64,000 nt of DNA from Tragulus kanchil (Eukaryota > Chordata > Mammalia > Artiodactyla > Tragulidae), in the NCBI GenBank assembly GCA_022376925.1, contig JAIOJX010000025.1, positions 138,219,301 through 138,283,300 on the forward strand. Direction: 5' to 3'. The translations under genes and the position numbers were made by a program. Of this stretch, positions 45,504 to 58,431 are shown in pieces. Below the pieces are notes generated by a model that saw only the letters and a list, made by a program, of their open reading frames with translations, did not search any database and was not told the DNA's origin. Positions within the stretch are counted from its first letter, which is position 1; every line of letters starts with the position of its first letter.

Positions 45504-46035
45504 GATCTTATATCCTGAAATGTTTCCAGGATGAAAATGCTTTTTACAGTTTGTTATTAACTAAGCAGTAGGTTGAATATGACCTGAAAGATATATCTGT
45601 AGCAATGCACAATTATTCATTTTGTAAAGAAAAGAGTCTCCTGAAAGGAGTTCTTTGTCCTTAGTAGAAAAAGTGGGAAATTAACTATCCATTAACAGTA
45701 ATTGATAAACATATAAACAATTATATAGTAAACACATGCATAATTGTTTACTATGCCATACCATACTCTAAACGTACCTGCATTTCTTGATATAATAAAT
45801 AGACTCCATTTAGAGTAGTAAAACAATTTGAGATTGTTTTGTTTGATTCTTGTAAGTTGGATCTGTAGCTACCCTAGACTCATTAATAATTTTCTTAAAA
45901 ATCAATTAAAATGAAAAAAAAGTCAGTTAAAACATGCTTGCTAGAATCCACAAGGACATACAAATGAATCGATTCAACAGGGGGATAAGAGGAACAGAGT
46001 TTTAGATAAATGTGTAATTAGAAAACCAAGAAACA
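45504..46035. other. No recognisable feature
   Basis: AT-rich single-copy DNA between duplications 15 and 16. No exon-like frame or named repeat. Confidence 0.4.
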
Positions 46036-46192
46036 TGCTGTATGTACTACAGGAGATGTTTTTGGGACCTCGGGTCTGCTTCATCCCAAAAGTCCAGTGA
46101 AACTATCAAAATCATAAAACCGGTTGAGAATTTAAAAGCCATAGAATTACATTGGGCTGAAAAGTCAGGAGCTACAATTGGGCTGAAGATTT

Positions 46193-46336
46193 TTTAAAAA
46201 ATATATTTATTTATTTATTTGATTGCACCAGGTCTTAGTTGCAGCACATGGGATCTAGTTCCCTGACCAGGGTTTGAACCCCAGACCTCTGCACTGGGGG
46301 CACAGAGTCTTAGCCACTGGACCACCAGGGAAGCAC
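46193..46336 (-). mobile_element. CHR-1-type SINE
   Basis: Plus-strand marks are tatttatttatttatttgat, caggtcttagttgcagcaca, gaccagggtttgaaccccag (reverse B box region) and the head end ggaccaccagggaagcaccc. Duplicated at 47333-47476. Confidence 0.8.
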
Positions 46337-47332
46337 CCTGGGCTGAAGATGTTTCTTTGTATAACACCCCTCCCTTTCCTTATTTCTTCCCTCTATCTGT
46401 CTTATTTTCTGAATATTTAATATTTTCTTAATTGGACATGGAAAGAACTCTCAGGTAAGGTACAATATAATACTTGGGTTCTTATTTGTGATTATGACCT
46501 AGTATCTTTGTGAAAAACTGGACCAGATTTCTACAATCTCCTGTTACTTTGAAAACAGTACTCAGTATGACATTGGCACTTGTCCTCTTGTTCTGACTTC
46601 TTGCCTTGTGGGATATTTATGATGATGTTTATAATATTGTCACCATCAGGGTCAGTTGTGCTCGGCTCCAGGACAGAATGAGGCCCTGGGCACTGAGAAA
46701 TGTCTGATGAGATGACTAGAGAGGTACTATGATTTAGAAAGACAGATAAATTATCACCATTCATTCTTAGTTGTTCATGAGTGGCCATATAGGACAGAGA
46801 GAGGTGGACCAGCAAAATAGTCTGATTGGAATGGAAAGATTTACACAGGGGTTATTACCATGTGAATTTTCCTTGGCCATTTCAAGGTGACTTTTGATCA
46901 TTACCCATAACTTCATCAAAGGTTAGGAAAATGGATTACATAGGACACTGTTTTATATATTAGAAGAGAGACGTATTGACCTGGATTACCACTTAAGCCA
47001 TGTGAAAATCTCTCGGAGCCCAGCCTCCGCTGCACGTGGTGTGACTGTCACAAAGCTTAACAGTTTGGTTTTCTGGTCACGTGTAGGTGGGTCTGAGTGG
47101 AGAGCGGCCTTGGCCAAAAGCAAATCCCACTTCTTGGCATGGCATCTCTACAGACTTTCTCATCCTAGTGAAAAACTGCTGTATGTACTACAGGAGATGT
47201 TTTGGGACCTCGGGTCTGCTTCATCCCAAAAGTCCAGTGAAACTATCAAAATCATAAAACCGGTTGAGAATTTAAAAGCCATAGAATTACATTGGGCTGA
47301 AAAGTCAGGAGCTACAATTGGGCTGAAGATTT

Positions 47333-47476
47333 TTTAAAAAATATATTTATTTATTTATTTGATTGCACCAGGTCTTAGTTGCAGCACATGGGATCTAGTT
47401 CCCTGACCAGGGTTTGAACCCCAGACCTCTGCACTGGGGGCACAGAGTCTTAGCCACTGGACCACCAGGGAAGCAC
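47333..47476 (-). mobile_element. CHR-1-type SINE (duplicate copy)
   Basis: Same as 46193-46336, displaced by 1140 bases with no difference seen. Confidence 0.8.
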
Positions 47477-48311
47477 CCTGGGCTGAAGATGTTTCTTTGT
47501 ATAACACCCCTCCCTTTCCTTATTTCTTCCCTCTATCTGTCTTATTTTCTGAATATTTAATATTTTCTTAATTGGACATGGAAAGAACTCTCAGGTAAGG
47601 TACAATATAATACTTGGGTTCTTATTTGTGATTATGACCTAGTATCTTTGTGAAAAACTGGACCAGATTTCTACAATCTCCTGTTACTTTGAAAACAGTA
47701 CTCAGTATGACATTGGCACTTGTCCTCTTGTTCTGACTTCTTGCCTTGTGGGATATTTATGATGATGTTTATAATATTGTCACCATCAGGGTCAGTTGTG
47801 CTCGGCTCCAGGACAGAATGAGGCCCTGGGCACTGAGAAATGTCTGATGAGATGACTAGAGAGGTACTATGATTTAGAAAGACAGATAAATTATCACCAT
47901 TCATTCTTAGTTGTTCATGAGTGGCCATATAGGACAGAGAGAGGTGGACCAGCAAAATAGTCTGATTGGAATGGAAAGATTTACACAGGGGTTATTACCA
48001 TGTGAATTTTCCTTGGCCATTTCAAGGTGACTTTTGATCATTACCCATAACTTCATCAAAGGTTAGGAAAATGGATTACATAGGACACTGTTTTATATAT
48101 TAGAAGAGAGACGTATTGACCTGGATTACCACTTAAGCCATGTGAAAATCTCTCGGAGCCCAGCCTCCGCTGCACGTGGTGTGACTGTCACAAAGCTTAA
48201 CAGTTTGGTTTTCTGGTCACGTGTAGGTGGGTCTGAGTGGAGAGCGGCCTTGGCCAAAAGCAAATCCCACTTCTTGGCATGGCATCTCTACAGACTTTCT
48301 CATCCTAGTGA

Positions 48312-49366
48312 CAGAGATTAGATTTCAGAAGGAAAAGGCGAATGTAGAAAGGGGGAGTCTGAGGGCTGTGTATTGGCCCCTCACTAAATATTTCCCTGCA
48401 CTTTCACATCACTCAGCCAAGAGCTCTTAATAAATATCAGAATCTTTATTTAAGTGTGTATTTATGTGGCTCTTGAAAGCCTTCATGTTTCCCCTTTTTT
48501 AAGTGGGAATTAGCTGCAAGTCTGTGTTTGGCTGATGGTCTGTCAGCTCCGGTGTGTGGTGCCTCGGGGGGCAGTGCCTGGGACGTGGAGCCAGGGTTTC
48601 TTGTGGAAATTCTCCTACCAAAGACCCCTCCAAGAATGTCTCTGTCCTGCTGAGCACCAGAGTCTACGTCTTGTATCTGAGGGACAACTTTTCTCCTGGG
48701 CTGGATTGGAAAGTAAATATTTTAGGTTTCTCAGGCCACATGTGGTCTCTTTTGAACATTCTACTTTGGTTTGGTTTGTTAGAACCCTTTAAAAAAATAC
48801 GAAAACCATTCTTAGCTCCTGGGCCACACATAAGCAGGCTGTGGGCTGAAGTTGGCTCCCTTGATTTAGTTTGCCCACCTCCATGTAAATAGAATAGAAA
48901 AGGAGTGGGGAGAAGTGACAAGGAGGAGGTTAAATTGGCAGTTTTTAGGCTCTGAGGAATACCAGGCTAAAGCCTAGGTTCTGGAGGCAAAGGTTTTTGT
49001 TTGTTTGTTTTCTTTTATTTTAAATACTATGTATTTATTTCACGAGATAGTTTCTTTTTTGTAATTTTTCCCATTTTAAACGTGATTTCACTCCTAAGTC
49101 CTGTTCTTCAGCTTTCTGAAGCATAGTACTGTTTACCCTTTGTTGCTCTCTGTAAATTTCTTATTTGCCCGGAGAGCAAACTATGTAGAGGAATGGTTTT
49201 CTTTGTAGAGGAATGGTTTTCTTTGTAGATGTAGATGTGACCTTTCCCTTACAAAAGGCGAGCAGCCATTTTATTGCCCCTGGAAGCCTAAGAAAAGAAA
49301 TAAGTATTAAATAGACCTGAATCCAGCAGTTCTGAACTTTGGGAGGGAGCGGCTGGGAGCGAGGAC
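48312..49366. other. Intergenic or intronic DNA with a possible DNA-transposon fossil
   Basis: No gene is recognised. At about 48700-48885 the blocks gtaaatattttaggtttctc, aggccacatgtggtctcttt and gggctgaagttggctccctt resemble a mammalian interspersed repeat, probably a DNA transposon. The family assignment is uncertain. A local 21-base tandem (gtagaggaatggttttcttt) occurs at about 49185-49226. Confidence 0.4.
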
Positions 49367-51568
49367 GAGACACAGAAGAGGGCACCATGGGTCACACCCC
49401 AGACCCTCGGAGCCCTGGTCCAGCGCCGCCTCGCCTTTCCTCCTCTTCTCACTCCTGTACCTGATTTCCATGGTGATCAGGCACCGTCTGGCCACAGCAC
49501 TGTCCTGTCACAGCCCTGTGGGTTACTTCCAACTCTCTCCACGGCTGCTGGTGGTGGCAAGGTTAGTGAATTGGCCCAGCCCCCACGAATGCCATGGAGC
49601 CTGATGATGATCTTGGGGTCAGATTATGACCTTGGGGTCAGTTTGATTCCAGAACCACTCTGAACACTTCCCTTCTGCGCTCAGGTAGGCACATTTGATA
49701 AAGAAGCCTGTCCTCTGCTTTTTTCCTTCCTGTTCTCTCCGCTGCCTGGGTAATTTGCTAATAGCTCCCCCTCCTCCACAGAAATGCATGTCTCATTTTT
49801 GTTTTCTTTTGGAAGAATGACTAGTGATTTGGGGATTGATCCTTTTCATGGACTTCAGCTCTGATTTGATCCCTCTCATCATTATTATTGAAATTAGTTG
49901 TGGGTATCCGCGTCTTCCTTATGGTCTGTGCACTCTTCCAAGAGAGAGGAGTGTTTGTTCCTCGTTGAATCTCAGAGCCTCCCTCTCAGTGAACACTGAT
50001 GATAACCCTCTGTAGCTGACATTATTATACACATTCTGTGGATGAGGAAACTAAAGCTCAAAAGAAGCTAAATAAATGTCTTGCTCAGCGTCACACAGCC
50101 AGTGTAGCAGGAGAGTTGGGATTTTGTTAGTATTTATACATGCTAGTTATACATCCAGAATGAATAATTTGCAGTTGTAAATTTAAGAAATACTCACTTT
50201 GCCAAAATTTACCTGCGTTTTTGAAGCATTAGAAGGAACAGAAGGAGCAGGGGGAAGGGGAAATAGGATGAAGGCAGATAAAAAGTACCAACTGACAGTT
50301 ATAAGATAGTACATGCTAGGGGTATACTGTGTGTGTATGTTAGTCACTCAGTTGTGTCTGACTCTTTGTGATCCCGTGGATTGTAGCCTACAAGGCTCCT
50401 CTGTCCGTAGGATTCTCCAGGCAAGAATACCGGAGTGAGGTGTCGCCTTCTCCAGGGATCTTCTGGAGGGAGACACAGAAGAGGGCACCATGGGTCACAC
50501 CCCAGACCCTCGGAGCCCTGGTCCAGCGCCGTCGCCTTTCCTCCTCTTCTCACTCCTGTACCTGATTTCCATGGTGATCAGGCACCGTCTGGCCACAGCA
50601 CTGTCCTGTCACAGCCCTGTGGGTTACTTCCAACTCTCTCCACGGCTGCTGGTGGTGGCAAGGTTAGTGAATTGGCCCAGCCCCCACGAATGCCATGGAG
50701 CCTGATGATGATCTTGGGGTCAGATTATGACCTTGGGGTCAGTTTGATTCCAGAACCACTCTGAACACTTCCCTTCTGCGCTCAGGTAGGCACATTTGAT
50801 AAAGAAGCCTGTCCTCTGCTTTTTTCCTTCCTGTTCTCTCCGCTGCCTGGGTAATTTGCTAATAGCTCCCCCTCCTCCACAGAAATGCATGTCTCATTTT
50901 TGTTTTCTTTTGGAAGAATGACTAGTGATTTGGGGATTGATCCTTTTCATGGACTTCAGCTCTGATTTGATCCCTCTCATCATTATTATTGAAATTAGTT
51001 GTGGGTATCCGCGTCTTCCTTATGGTCTGTGCACTCTTCCAAGAGAGAGGAGTGTTTGTTCCTCGTTGAATCTCAGAGCCTCCCTCTCAGTGAACACTGA
51101 TGATAACCCTCTGTAGCTGACATTATTATACACATTCTGTGGATGAGGAAACTAAAGCTCAAAAGAAGCTAAATAAATGTCTTGCTCAGCGTCACACAGC
51201 CAGTGTAGCAGGAGAGTTGGGATTTTGTTAGTATTTATACATGCTAGTTATACATCCAGAATGAATAATTTGCAGTTGTAAATTTAAGAAATACTCACTT
51301 TGCCAAAATTTACCTGCGTTTTTGAAGCATTAGAAGGAACAGAAGGAGCAGGGGGAAGGGGAAATAGGATGAAGGCAGATAAAAAGTACCAACTGACAGT
51401 TATAAGATAGTACATGCTAGGGGTATACTGTGTGTGTATGTTAGTCACTCAGTTGTGTCTGACTCTTTGTGATCCCGTGGATTGTAGCCTACAAGGCTCC
51501 TCTGTCCGTAGGATTCTCCAGGCAAGAATACCGGAGTGAGGTGTCGTTTCCTTCTCCAGGGGATCTTC
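49367..51568 (+). repeat. Direct tandem duplication 17 (offset 1101-1103)
   Basis: The upstream copy is 49367-50463 and the downstream copy 50470-51568. The upstream copy ends inside a Bov SINE with small losses (tgtcgccttctccaggg versus the longer form at 51542-51561). The downstream start has cgccgtcgcc where the upstream has two more bases. Confidence 0.95.
50016..50130 (-). repeat. MIR SINE fragment
   Basis: Marks are tgtggatgaggaaactaaag, then tcttgctcagcgtcacacag and ccagtgtagcaggagagttg, the reverse of the MIR core and 5' half. Duplicated at 51117-51231. Confidence 0.7.
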
Positions 51569-51642
51569 CTGACGCAGGGATCAAACCTGAGTCTCCCACA
51601 TTGCAGGCAGATTCTTTATCGTCAGAACCACCTGGGAAGCCC
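51430..51642 (-). mobile_element. Bov-tA/Bov-A SINE
   Basis: Marks are cagttgtgtctgactctttg, caaggctcctctgtccgtag, ggcaagaataccggagtgag, agggatcaaacctgagtctc (reverse B box region) and the head end accacctgggaagcccc. The repeat ggtatact/ggatatact on the two sides suggests its target-site duplication. Other versions are 50329-50463 (cut by the junction) and 52543-52755 (complete); all are one insertion. Confidence 0.85.
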
Positions 51643-52542
51643 CAGGGATATACTGTCCAACATGATAAATATAACTAAGACTCTGTTATATGTACAAGTT
51701 AAGAGAGTAAATCCTGAGTTCTCAACATAAGGAAAAAATACCTTTTTTCTGTTTCTTTATTGTTGTATCTATATGAAATGATGAATGTTGACTAAACTTA
51801 CTGAGGAAAATATTTCATGATGTATATAAGTGAAACGCTATGCACCTTAGACAGTGCAGTATGCCAATTATATCTCAATAAAACTGAACGGGTAAAAACG
51901 AACAATGGGTTAAGTGTCAAAGTCCTTGGCCGAAGTATTGTTTTAGCCATTTTTAACCAACCTGATTCATGCCGACTTCCTTCTCCCTCTGAGCCTTTAC
52001 TCAAACCATATACTGCATGGGGAAGTGTTTCATGAGGGTTATGCAAATAGGACTTGTTACTTAGTCAGTTTTTCATTTGAATTTACATGCATTATTTTTA
52101 TTGTCTTGTGGTATTGTCCCTTAACCTCTTTACACATTAGAGATATTTTCCTTTAGTTTTGAGGAGTTCATGAATATTCTAAAGCCCTGCAAAAGTCTGG
52201 GAATACAAGCATACATGACTTGAAATGTTCCTACCTTCACGCTGAAGTAGGATTTTGTGTGCCAGCTAAACTGGGTCATTTTCAAAGTGAAAGGAGCTTG
52301 TATTGCTCCAGATACAGGGCTGCTTATCCTTGGTTCTGGGAGGCTGTAAACACGATGCTTCCCTCTCTCTCACTGTTCTGTTGCTGCTTTTGTTACCTGA
52401 GGGTTCACTTTGCAGATTTTTTTTTTCCTGAGCCCTATCACTTTTCTTGATAGAATGTCTACTGTTGAAGTGCGGCCTATGGGCCCCCCTACCTTCTTCC
52501 AGCTGCTGGGGTTGAAGTGTCCTAGGATGCTAGGGGTATACT

Positions 52543-52755
52543 GTGTGTGTATGTTAGTCACTCAGTTGTGTCTGACTCTTTGTGATCCCGTGGATTGTAG
52601 CCTACAAGGCTCCTCTGTCCGTAGGATTCTCCAGGCAAGAATACCGGAGTGAGGTGTCGTTTCCTTCTCCAGGGGATCTTCCTGACGCAGGGATCAAACC
52701 TGAGTCTCCCACATTGCAGGCAGATTCTTTATCGTCAGAACCACCTGGGAAGCCC
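52543..52755 (-). mobile_element. Bov-tA/Bov-A SINE (duplicate copy)
   Basis: Copy of 51430-51642 displaced by 1113 bases, with no difference noticed. Confidence 0.85.
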
Positions 52756-53312
52756 CAGGGATATACTGTCCAACATGATAAATATAACTAAGACTCTGTT
52801 ATATGTACAAGTTAAGAGAGTAAATCCTGAGTTCTCAACATAAGGAAAAAATACCTTTTTTCTGTTTCTTTATTGTTGTATCTATATGAAATGATGAATG
52901 TTGACTAAACTTACTGAGGAAAATATTTCATGATGTATATAAGTGAAACGCTATGCACCTTAGACAGTGCAGTATGCCAATTATATCTCAATAAAACTGA
53001 ACGGGTAAAAACGAACAATGGGTTAAGTGTCAAAGTCCTTGGCCGAAGTATTGTTTTAGCCATTTTTAACCAACCTGATTCATGCCGACTTCCTTCCCCC
53101 TCTGAGCCTTTACTCAAACCATATACTGCATGGGAAGTGTTTCATGAGGGTTATGCAAATAGGACTTGTTACTTAGTCAGTTTTTCATTTGAATTTACAT
53201 GCATTATTTTTATTGTCTTGTGGTATTGTCCCTTAACCTCTTTACACATTAGAGATATTTTCCTTTAGTTTTGAGGAGTTCATGAATATTCTAAAGCCCT
53301 GCAAAAGTCTGG

Positions 53313-55499
53313 GAATACAAGCATACATGACTTGAAATGTTCCTACCTTCACGCTGAAGTAGGATTTTGTGTGCCAGCTAAACTGGGTCATTTTCAAAGT
53401 GAAAGGAGCTTGTATTGCTCCAGATACAGGGCTGCTTATCCTTGGTTCTGGGAGGCTGTAAACACGATGCTTCCCTCTCTCTCACTGTTCTGTTGCTGCT
53501 TTTGTTACCTGAGGGTTCACTTTGCAGATTTTTTTTTTCCTGAGCCCTATCACTTTTCTTGATAGAATGTCTACTGTTGAAGTGCGGCCTATGGGCACTC
53601 CTTCCCGTAGGGAGCCTGGCTAGGGGGTGTGCAGGAGTCATTGAGACCCAGTGCTTTTGGTGAGGGTATTATAGAATTTTATGGTCTGCAACTCTGGGAA
53701 CCCAGCTGAATTGCTCCAGGTGCCTGCTTTTAAAAGAGCAAGATTTATTTCATGGGCTGATAGAGTTTCAGTCTGTCATGAATTTGTGTCAAAAACCTCT
53801 TAATGAGGAGTTTTGCATTTACTATATGTCTTCACATTAAATTTTCCTGTTAAAATAGTTTAATTTATTTCACAGAAATATCTGGAGGGTGTCTATGTGC
53901 CAGAAACTACACCTGGTGAGAGGATAGAGACTAAGATATGTTTCACTGTTCTTGAGTGGATGGCGTAACCTGAAAGGTAACTTTAAGTTGGTAGTTACAC
54001 TTAAGGTGATGAATATAGTGAATGGAGAAATGTAGGATTTGGAGGAGCTGTGATGGCCTGCGCTGGTTTGATGCCTGGCACTCTTTTTTCTAGGAATTGC
54101 CCCTTATTCCCAGCCATCCACATGGTGACTACAAGTTGAGCCAATGCGCATGTCTCAGTTGATGGTTCCAAAGGTGAGCACCTGTCACACTGAGCCCATA
54201 ACTTTTCTTCCTCAGAAACTTTGGAAATGGAGCAGAGGCAGGAAGGCCACAGAATTTCTGGGTGTCTAAACAGGAATCTGAAAGAGTGAGAGTTTTTAGG
54301 GTCCCCATAAGACCTGGATGAGGGGAGGAAGCCACAGGAAGAGAGAACGGGAGGAAGTGAATCTGACCGTCAGAAGTGTAGAGAAAGTTCTCACAGTTGG
54401 GTTGGGTTTGTGAATACAAGCATACATAAACTTGAAATGGTTCCTAACCTTCACGCTGAAGTAGGATTTTGTGTGCCAGCTAAACTGGGTCATTTTCAAA
54501 GTGAAAGGAGCTTGTATTGCTCCAGATACAGGGCTGCTTATCCTTGGTTCTGGGAGGCTGTAAACACGATGCTTCCCTCTCTCTCACTGTTCTGTTGCTG
54601 CTTTTGTTACCTGAGGGTTCACTTTGCAGATTTTTTTTTTCCTGAGCCCTATCACTTTTCTTGATAGAATGTCTACTGTTGAAGTGCGGCCTATGGGCAC
54701 TCCTTCCCGTAGGGAGCCTGGCTAGGGGGTGTGCAGGAGTCATTGAGACCCAGTGCTTTTGGTGAGGGTATTATAGAATTTTATGGTCTGCAACTCTGGG
54801 AACCCAGCTGAATTGCTCCAGGTGCCTGCTTTTAAAAGAGCAAGATTTATTTCATGGGCTGATAGAGTTTCAGTCTGTCATGAATTTGTGTCAAAAACCT
54901 CTTAATGAGGAGTTTTGCATTTACTATATGTCTTCACATTAAATTTTCCTGTTAAAATAGTTTAATTTATTTCACAGAAATATCTGGAGGGTGTCTATGT
55001 GCCAGAAACTACACCTGGTGAGAGGATAGAGACTAAGATATGTTTCACTGTTCTTGAGTGGATGGCGTAACCTGAAAGGTAACTTTAAGTTGGTAGTTAC
55101 ACTTAAGGTGATGAATATAGTGAATGGAGAAATGTAGGATTTGGAGGAGCTGTGATGGCCTGCGCTGGTTTGATGCCTGGCACTCTTTTTTCTAGGAATT
55201 GCCCCTTATTCCCAGCCATCCACATGGTGACTACAAGTTGAGCCAATGCGCATGTCTCAGTTGATGGTTCCAAAGGTGAGCACCTGTCACACTGAGCCCA
55301 TAACTTTTCTTCCTCAGAAACTTTGGAAATGGAGCAGAGGCAGGAAGGCCACAGAATTTCTGGGTGTCTAAACAGGAATCTGAAAGAGTGAGAGTTTTTA
55401 GGGTCCCCATAAGACCTGGATGAGGGGAGGAAGCCACAGGAAGAGAGAACGGGAGGAAGTGAATCTGACCGTCAGAAGTGTAGAGAAAGTTCTCACAGT
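53313..55499 (+). repeat. Direct tandem duplication 19 (offset 1099-1102)
   Basis: The upstream copy is 53313-54397 and the downstream copy 54412-55499. The downstream start has three inserted bases within 40 (cataaacttg, atggttcc, ctaacctt), and the remaining kilobase is nearly identical. The block at 52201-52484 is present three times. Confidence 0.95.
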
Positions 55500-55777
55500 G
55501 TTTGGGTGTCTGGTTAAAGTTCTTCATGAAAATCTCTACGATACATGTCCCTACTTTGCTTAAGACAGTTAGGGTTGAATCTCTGTCCGATGACACCAGA
55601 ACTGTCTTCTCTAATACAGACATGTATAGCACGGGGACCTTATGCAAACCAAGGAATCTGAGAAAGCCACGTACAACAGATTTTTTACAGTGTTATCATT
55701 GTTGGTTAGATTCCCAGAATAACATACACATGATGATCGAACTCTTAGTGTAGCAGGGATTGATTTCTGTTTCTCCT

Positions 55778-56210
55778 TAGAATGGATTCATTCATTCAAT
55801 GTATTGAAGACCCACTGTGTCCCATGATCATACCAGGCCTGGGGAAGTAACTTCCACTTTTCAGTAAACCTATTGTCCTGTGCGCTGTTCACTTCCTCTT
55901 AGGTTTTGGTTACATTATGGGTTAAGTAGATTTTGGTGGCTAGTCGGGGAAACTGACTTCTACATGAAATTGTTTCTCTGGTAAATGCATTTCCTAGTTG
56001 GTGGAAGGGGAATTTGTACCCCTTGGCTATAGCAGTTGATTAGTGCACCAAATATTTTTTTGAATACTTTCTGTGTGTCGGGCAGTGCTCCAGGCTTTAG
56101 AAACGGCGGTGAACGATGTGGAAAAGACTCTGCTGTTGTGGAGCTTCAATTTTAGTGTGGGAAGATGGGTAATAAACAGTAACAAATAAATGAACAGACA
56201 GTTTAGTTAG
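55778..56210. repeat. Possible L2-type ancient repeat fragments
   Basis: Two blocks, ttcattcattcaatgtattg near 55786 and ctttctgtgtgtcgggcagt with gtgctccaggctttag near 56068, follow the common L2-like pattern (attcattcaa, gtgccaggca, ttctaggc). The continuation tctgctgttgtggagcttca also fits. Duplicated at about 56873-57303. Confidence 0.45.
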
Positions 56211-56475
56211 CAATATCTGCCATGAAGCAAAATAAAGAGGATGTGGTGAAGGAGAGGGACTGGGCTGGGATGGAGCATGACTTTGGGGTCAGGAAGGGAA
56301 TCGCTAAAGAGGGATGTTTTCAGGTTGAGGCACCTGACCCAGCGGAAGAAGGGAACATGGTTTCTCCAGGAATTCGCCTCTCAGGCCACCAACTGTGAGG
56401 TGGAGAGCATGTGTCAGTTCTGGCCCGTAAGGAATAGTCTCTACATACGGGGGTCAGCGCGGTGTAGACCTGGGC

Positions 56476-56720
56476 TGTCCCAGTGCCATGGCCACTAGCC
56501 GCTGTTGGCTCTTGAGCACTAAATGTAGTTAGGCTGACTGAATCTGTAAGTGTAAATATGCACTGGATTCCAGAGACTTCATACGAAAAAAAAGGGTGTA
56601 GACATTTCCAATAATTTTTACATTGATGGCACAGTGAATTGATAATACTTGACATACTGGGTGTGTAAGATATGTGGGTGTGTAGGATACGGGATTAAAA
56701 CAAATTTTACTGATTTCCTT
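56476..56720 (-). repeat. Possible DNA-transposon-type fossil
   Basis: Blocks ggccactagccgctgttggc, tcttgagcactaaatgtagt and gtgtaaatatgcactggatt resemble a widespread mammalian repeat containing a tagccacatgtggctag-like core. Class and family uncertain. Duplicated at about 57569-57813. Confidence 0.35.
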
Positions 56721-57823
56721 CTACTTTTTTTCCTGTATGCAAACCAAGGAATCTGAGAAAGCCACGTACAACAGATTTTTTACAGTGTTATCATTGTTGG
56801 TTAGATTCCCAGAATAACATACACATGATGATCGAACTCTTAGTGTAGCAGGGATTGATTTCTGTTTCTCCTTAGAATGGATTCATTCATTCAATGTATT
56901 GAAGACCCACTGTGTCCCATGATCATACCAGGCCTGGGGAAGTAACTTCCACTTTTCAGTAAACCTATTGTCCTGTGCGCTGTTCACTTCCTCTTAGGTT
57001 TTGGTTACATTATGGGTTAAGTAGATTTTGGTGGCTAGTCGGGGAAACTGACTTCTACATGAAATTGTTTCTCTGGTAAATGCATTTCCTAGTTGGTGGA
57101 AGGAATTTGTACCCCTTGGCTATAGCAGTTGATTAGTGCACCAAATATTTTTTTGAATACTTTCTGTGTGTCGGGCAGTGCTCCAGGCTTTAGAAACGGC
57201 GGTGAACGATGTGGAAAAGACTCTGCTGTTGTGGAGCTTCAATTTTAGTGTGGGAAGATGGGTAATAAACAGTAACAAATAAATGAACAGACAGTTTAGT
57301 TAGCAATATCTGCCATGAAGCAAAATAAAGAGGATGTGGTGAAGGAGAGGGACTGGGCTGGGATGGAGCATGACTTTGGGGTCAGGAAGGGAATCGCTAA
57401 AGAGGGATGTTTTCAGGTTGAGGCACCTGACCCAGCGGAAGAAGGGAACATGGTTTCTCCAGGAATTCGCCTCTCAGGCCACCAACTGTGAGGTGGAGAG
57501 CATGTGTCAGTTCTGGCCCGTAAGGAATAGTCTCTACATACGGGGGTCAGCGCGGTGTAGACCTGGGCTGTCCCAGTGCCATGGCCACTAGCCGCTGTTG
57601 GCTCTTGAGCACTAAATGTAGTTAGGCTGACTGAATCTGTAAGTGTAAATATGCACTGGATTCCAGAGACTTCATACGAAAAAAAAGGGTGTAGACATTT
57701 CCAATAATTTTTACATTGATGGCACAGTGAATTGATAATACTTGACATACTGGGTGTGTAAGATATGTGGGTGTGTAGGATACGGGATTAAAACAAATTT
57801 TACTGATTTCCTTCTACTTTTTT

Positions 57824-58159
57824 TTTTTTTTTTTAAATTTATTTTTAATCCTTTTTGGAGAGAGGTGGTGGGGCGGGTTGGGTAGGGACGGGGGTGGGCA
57901 GGCCACTTCTATTGGTCTTTCATTTATCTATTTTCATCCATCTTTGTTCTTTGGCCCATGTGGGCCTCCCATCGTGGTGGCCTCTGTTGTCGCAGAGCAC
58001 CGGCTCTGGGCACATGCCCTCCAGAGCTCTGGCTCAGTAATTGGGCACATGGGTCCAGCCGCTCCGCGGTACGTGGGATTTTCCCAGGCCAGGGATCGAA
58101 CCGGCGCCCCTTGCACTATAAGGCAGTGTCCTTACCCACTGGACCACCAGGGAAGCCCT
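57824..58159 (-). mobile_element. CHR-2-like SINE, long-tail form
   Basis: Reverse-strand element: T-rich start, C/G-rich tail segment, cttctattggtctttcattt, gcgcccc near the reverse B box ggatcgaacc, and the head ggaccaccagggaagccc. The 14-base target-site duplication ccttctactttttt is perfect at 57810-57823 and 58160-58173. Confidence 0.95.
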
Positions 58160-58431
58160 CCTTCTACTTTTTTAATGCAACTACTAGAAGATTAAAAATT
58201 GCATCTGCATATAAATGAACTTATTTGCAAGACAGAAATAGATCCACAGACATAGAAAACAAATTTAGGAGTACCAGTAGAGAAAGGGGTGGGGCAGGGA
58301 TAAATTAGGAGTTTGGGATTAACATATATATACTGCTATATAAAAAAATGAATAACCAACAAGGACGTACCGTATAGCACAGGGAACTATACTCAGTATT
58401 TTGTAATAACCTATAGAGGAAAAGAATATGT

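Larger units (their letters stand above)
46036..48311 (+). repeat. Direct tandem duplication 16 (offset 1140-1141)
   Basis: The upstream copy is 46036-47171 and the downstream copy 47177-48311, with a linker of about 5 bases. The only difference I see is one t missing from a T run near 47200. It is the cleanest pair in the window. Confidence 0.95.
51414..53596 (+). repeat. Direct tandem duplication 18 (offset 1112-1113)
   Basis: The upstream copy is 51414-52484 and the downstream copy 52527-53596. One g is missing near 53131. The 40-base linker at 52485-52526 does not match the continuation of the downstream copy. The block at 50313-50463 is present three times (50313, 51414, 52527). Confidence 0.95.
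55641..57824 (+). repeat. Direct tandem duplication 20 (offset 1093-1095)
   Basis: The upstream copy is 55641-56731 and the downstream copy 56736-57824. The downstream copy lacks two g near 57105. The upstream copy stops within the T run that, in the downstream copy, opens the minus-strand SINE at 57824, so the break coincides with a SINE poly-A. Confidence 0.95.
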
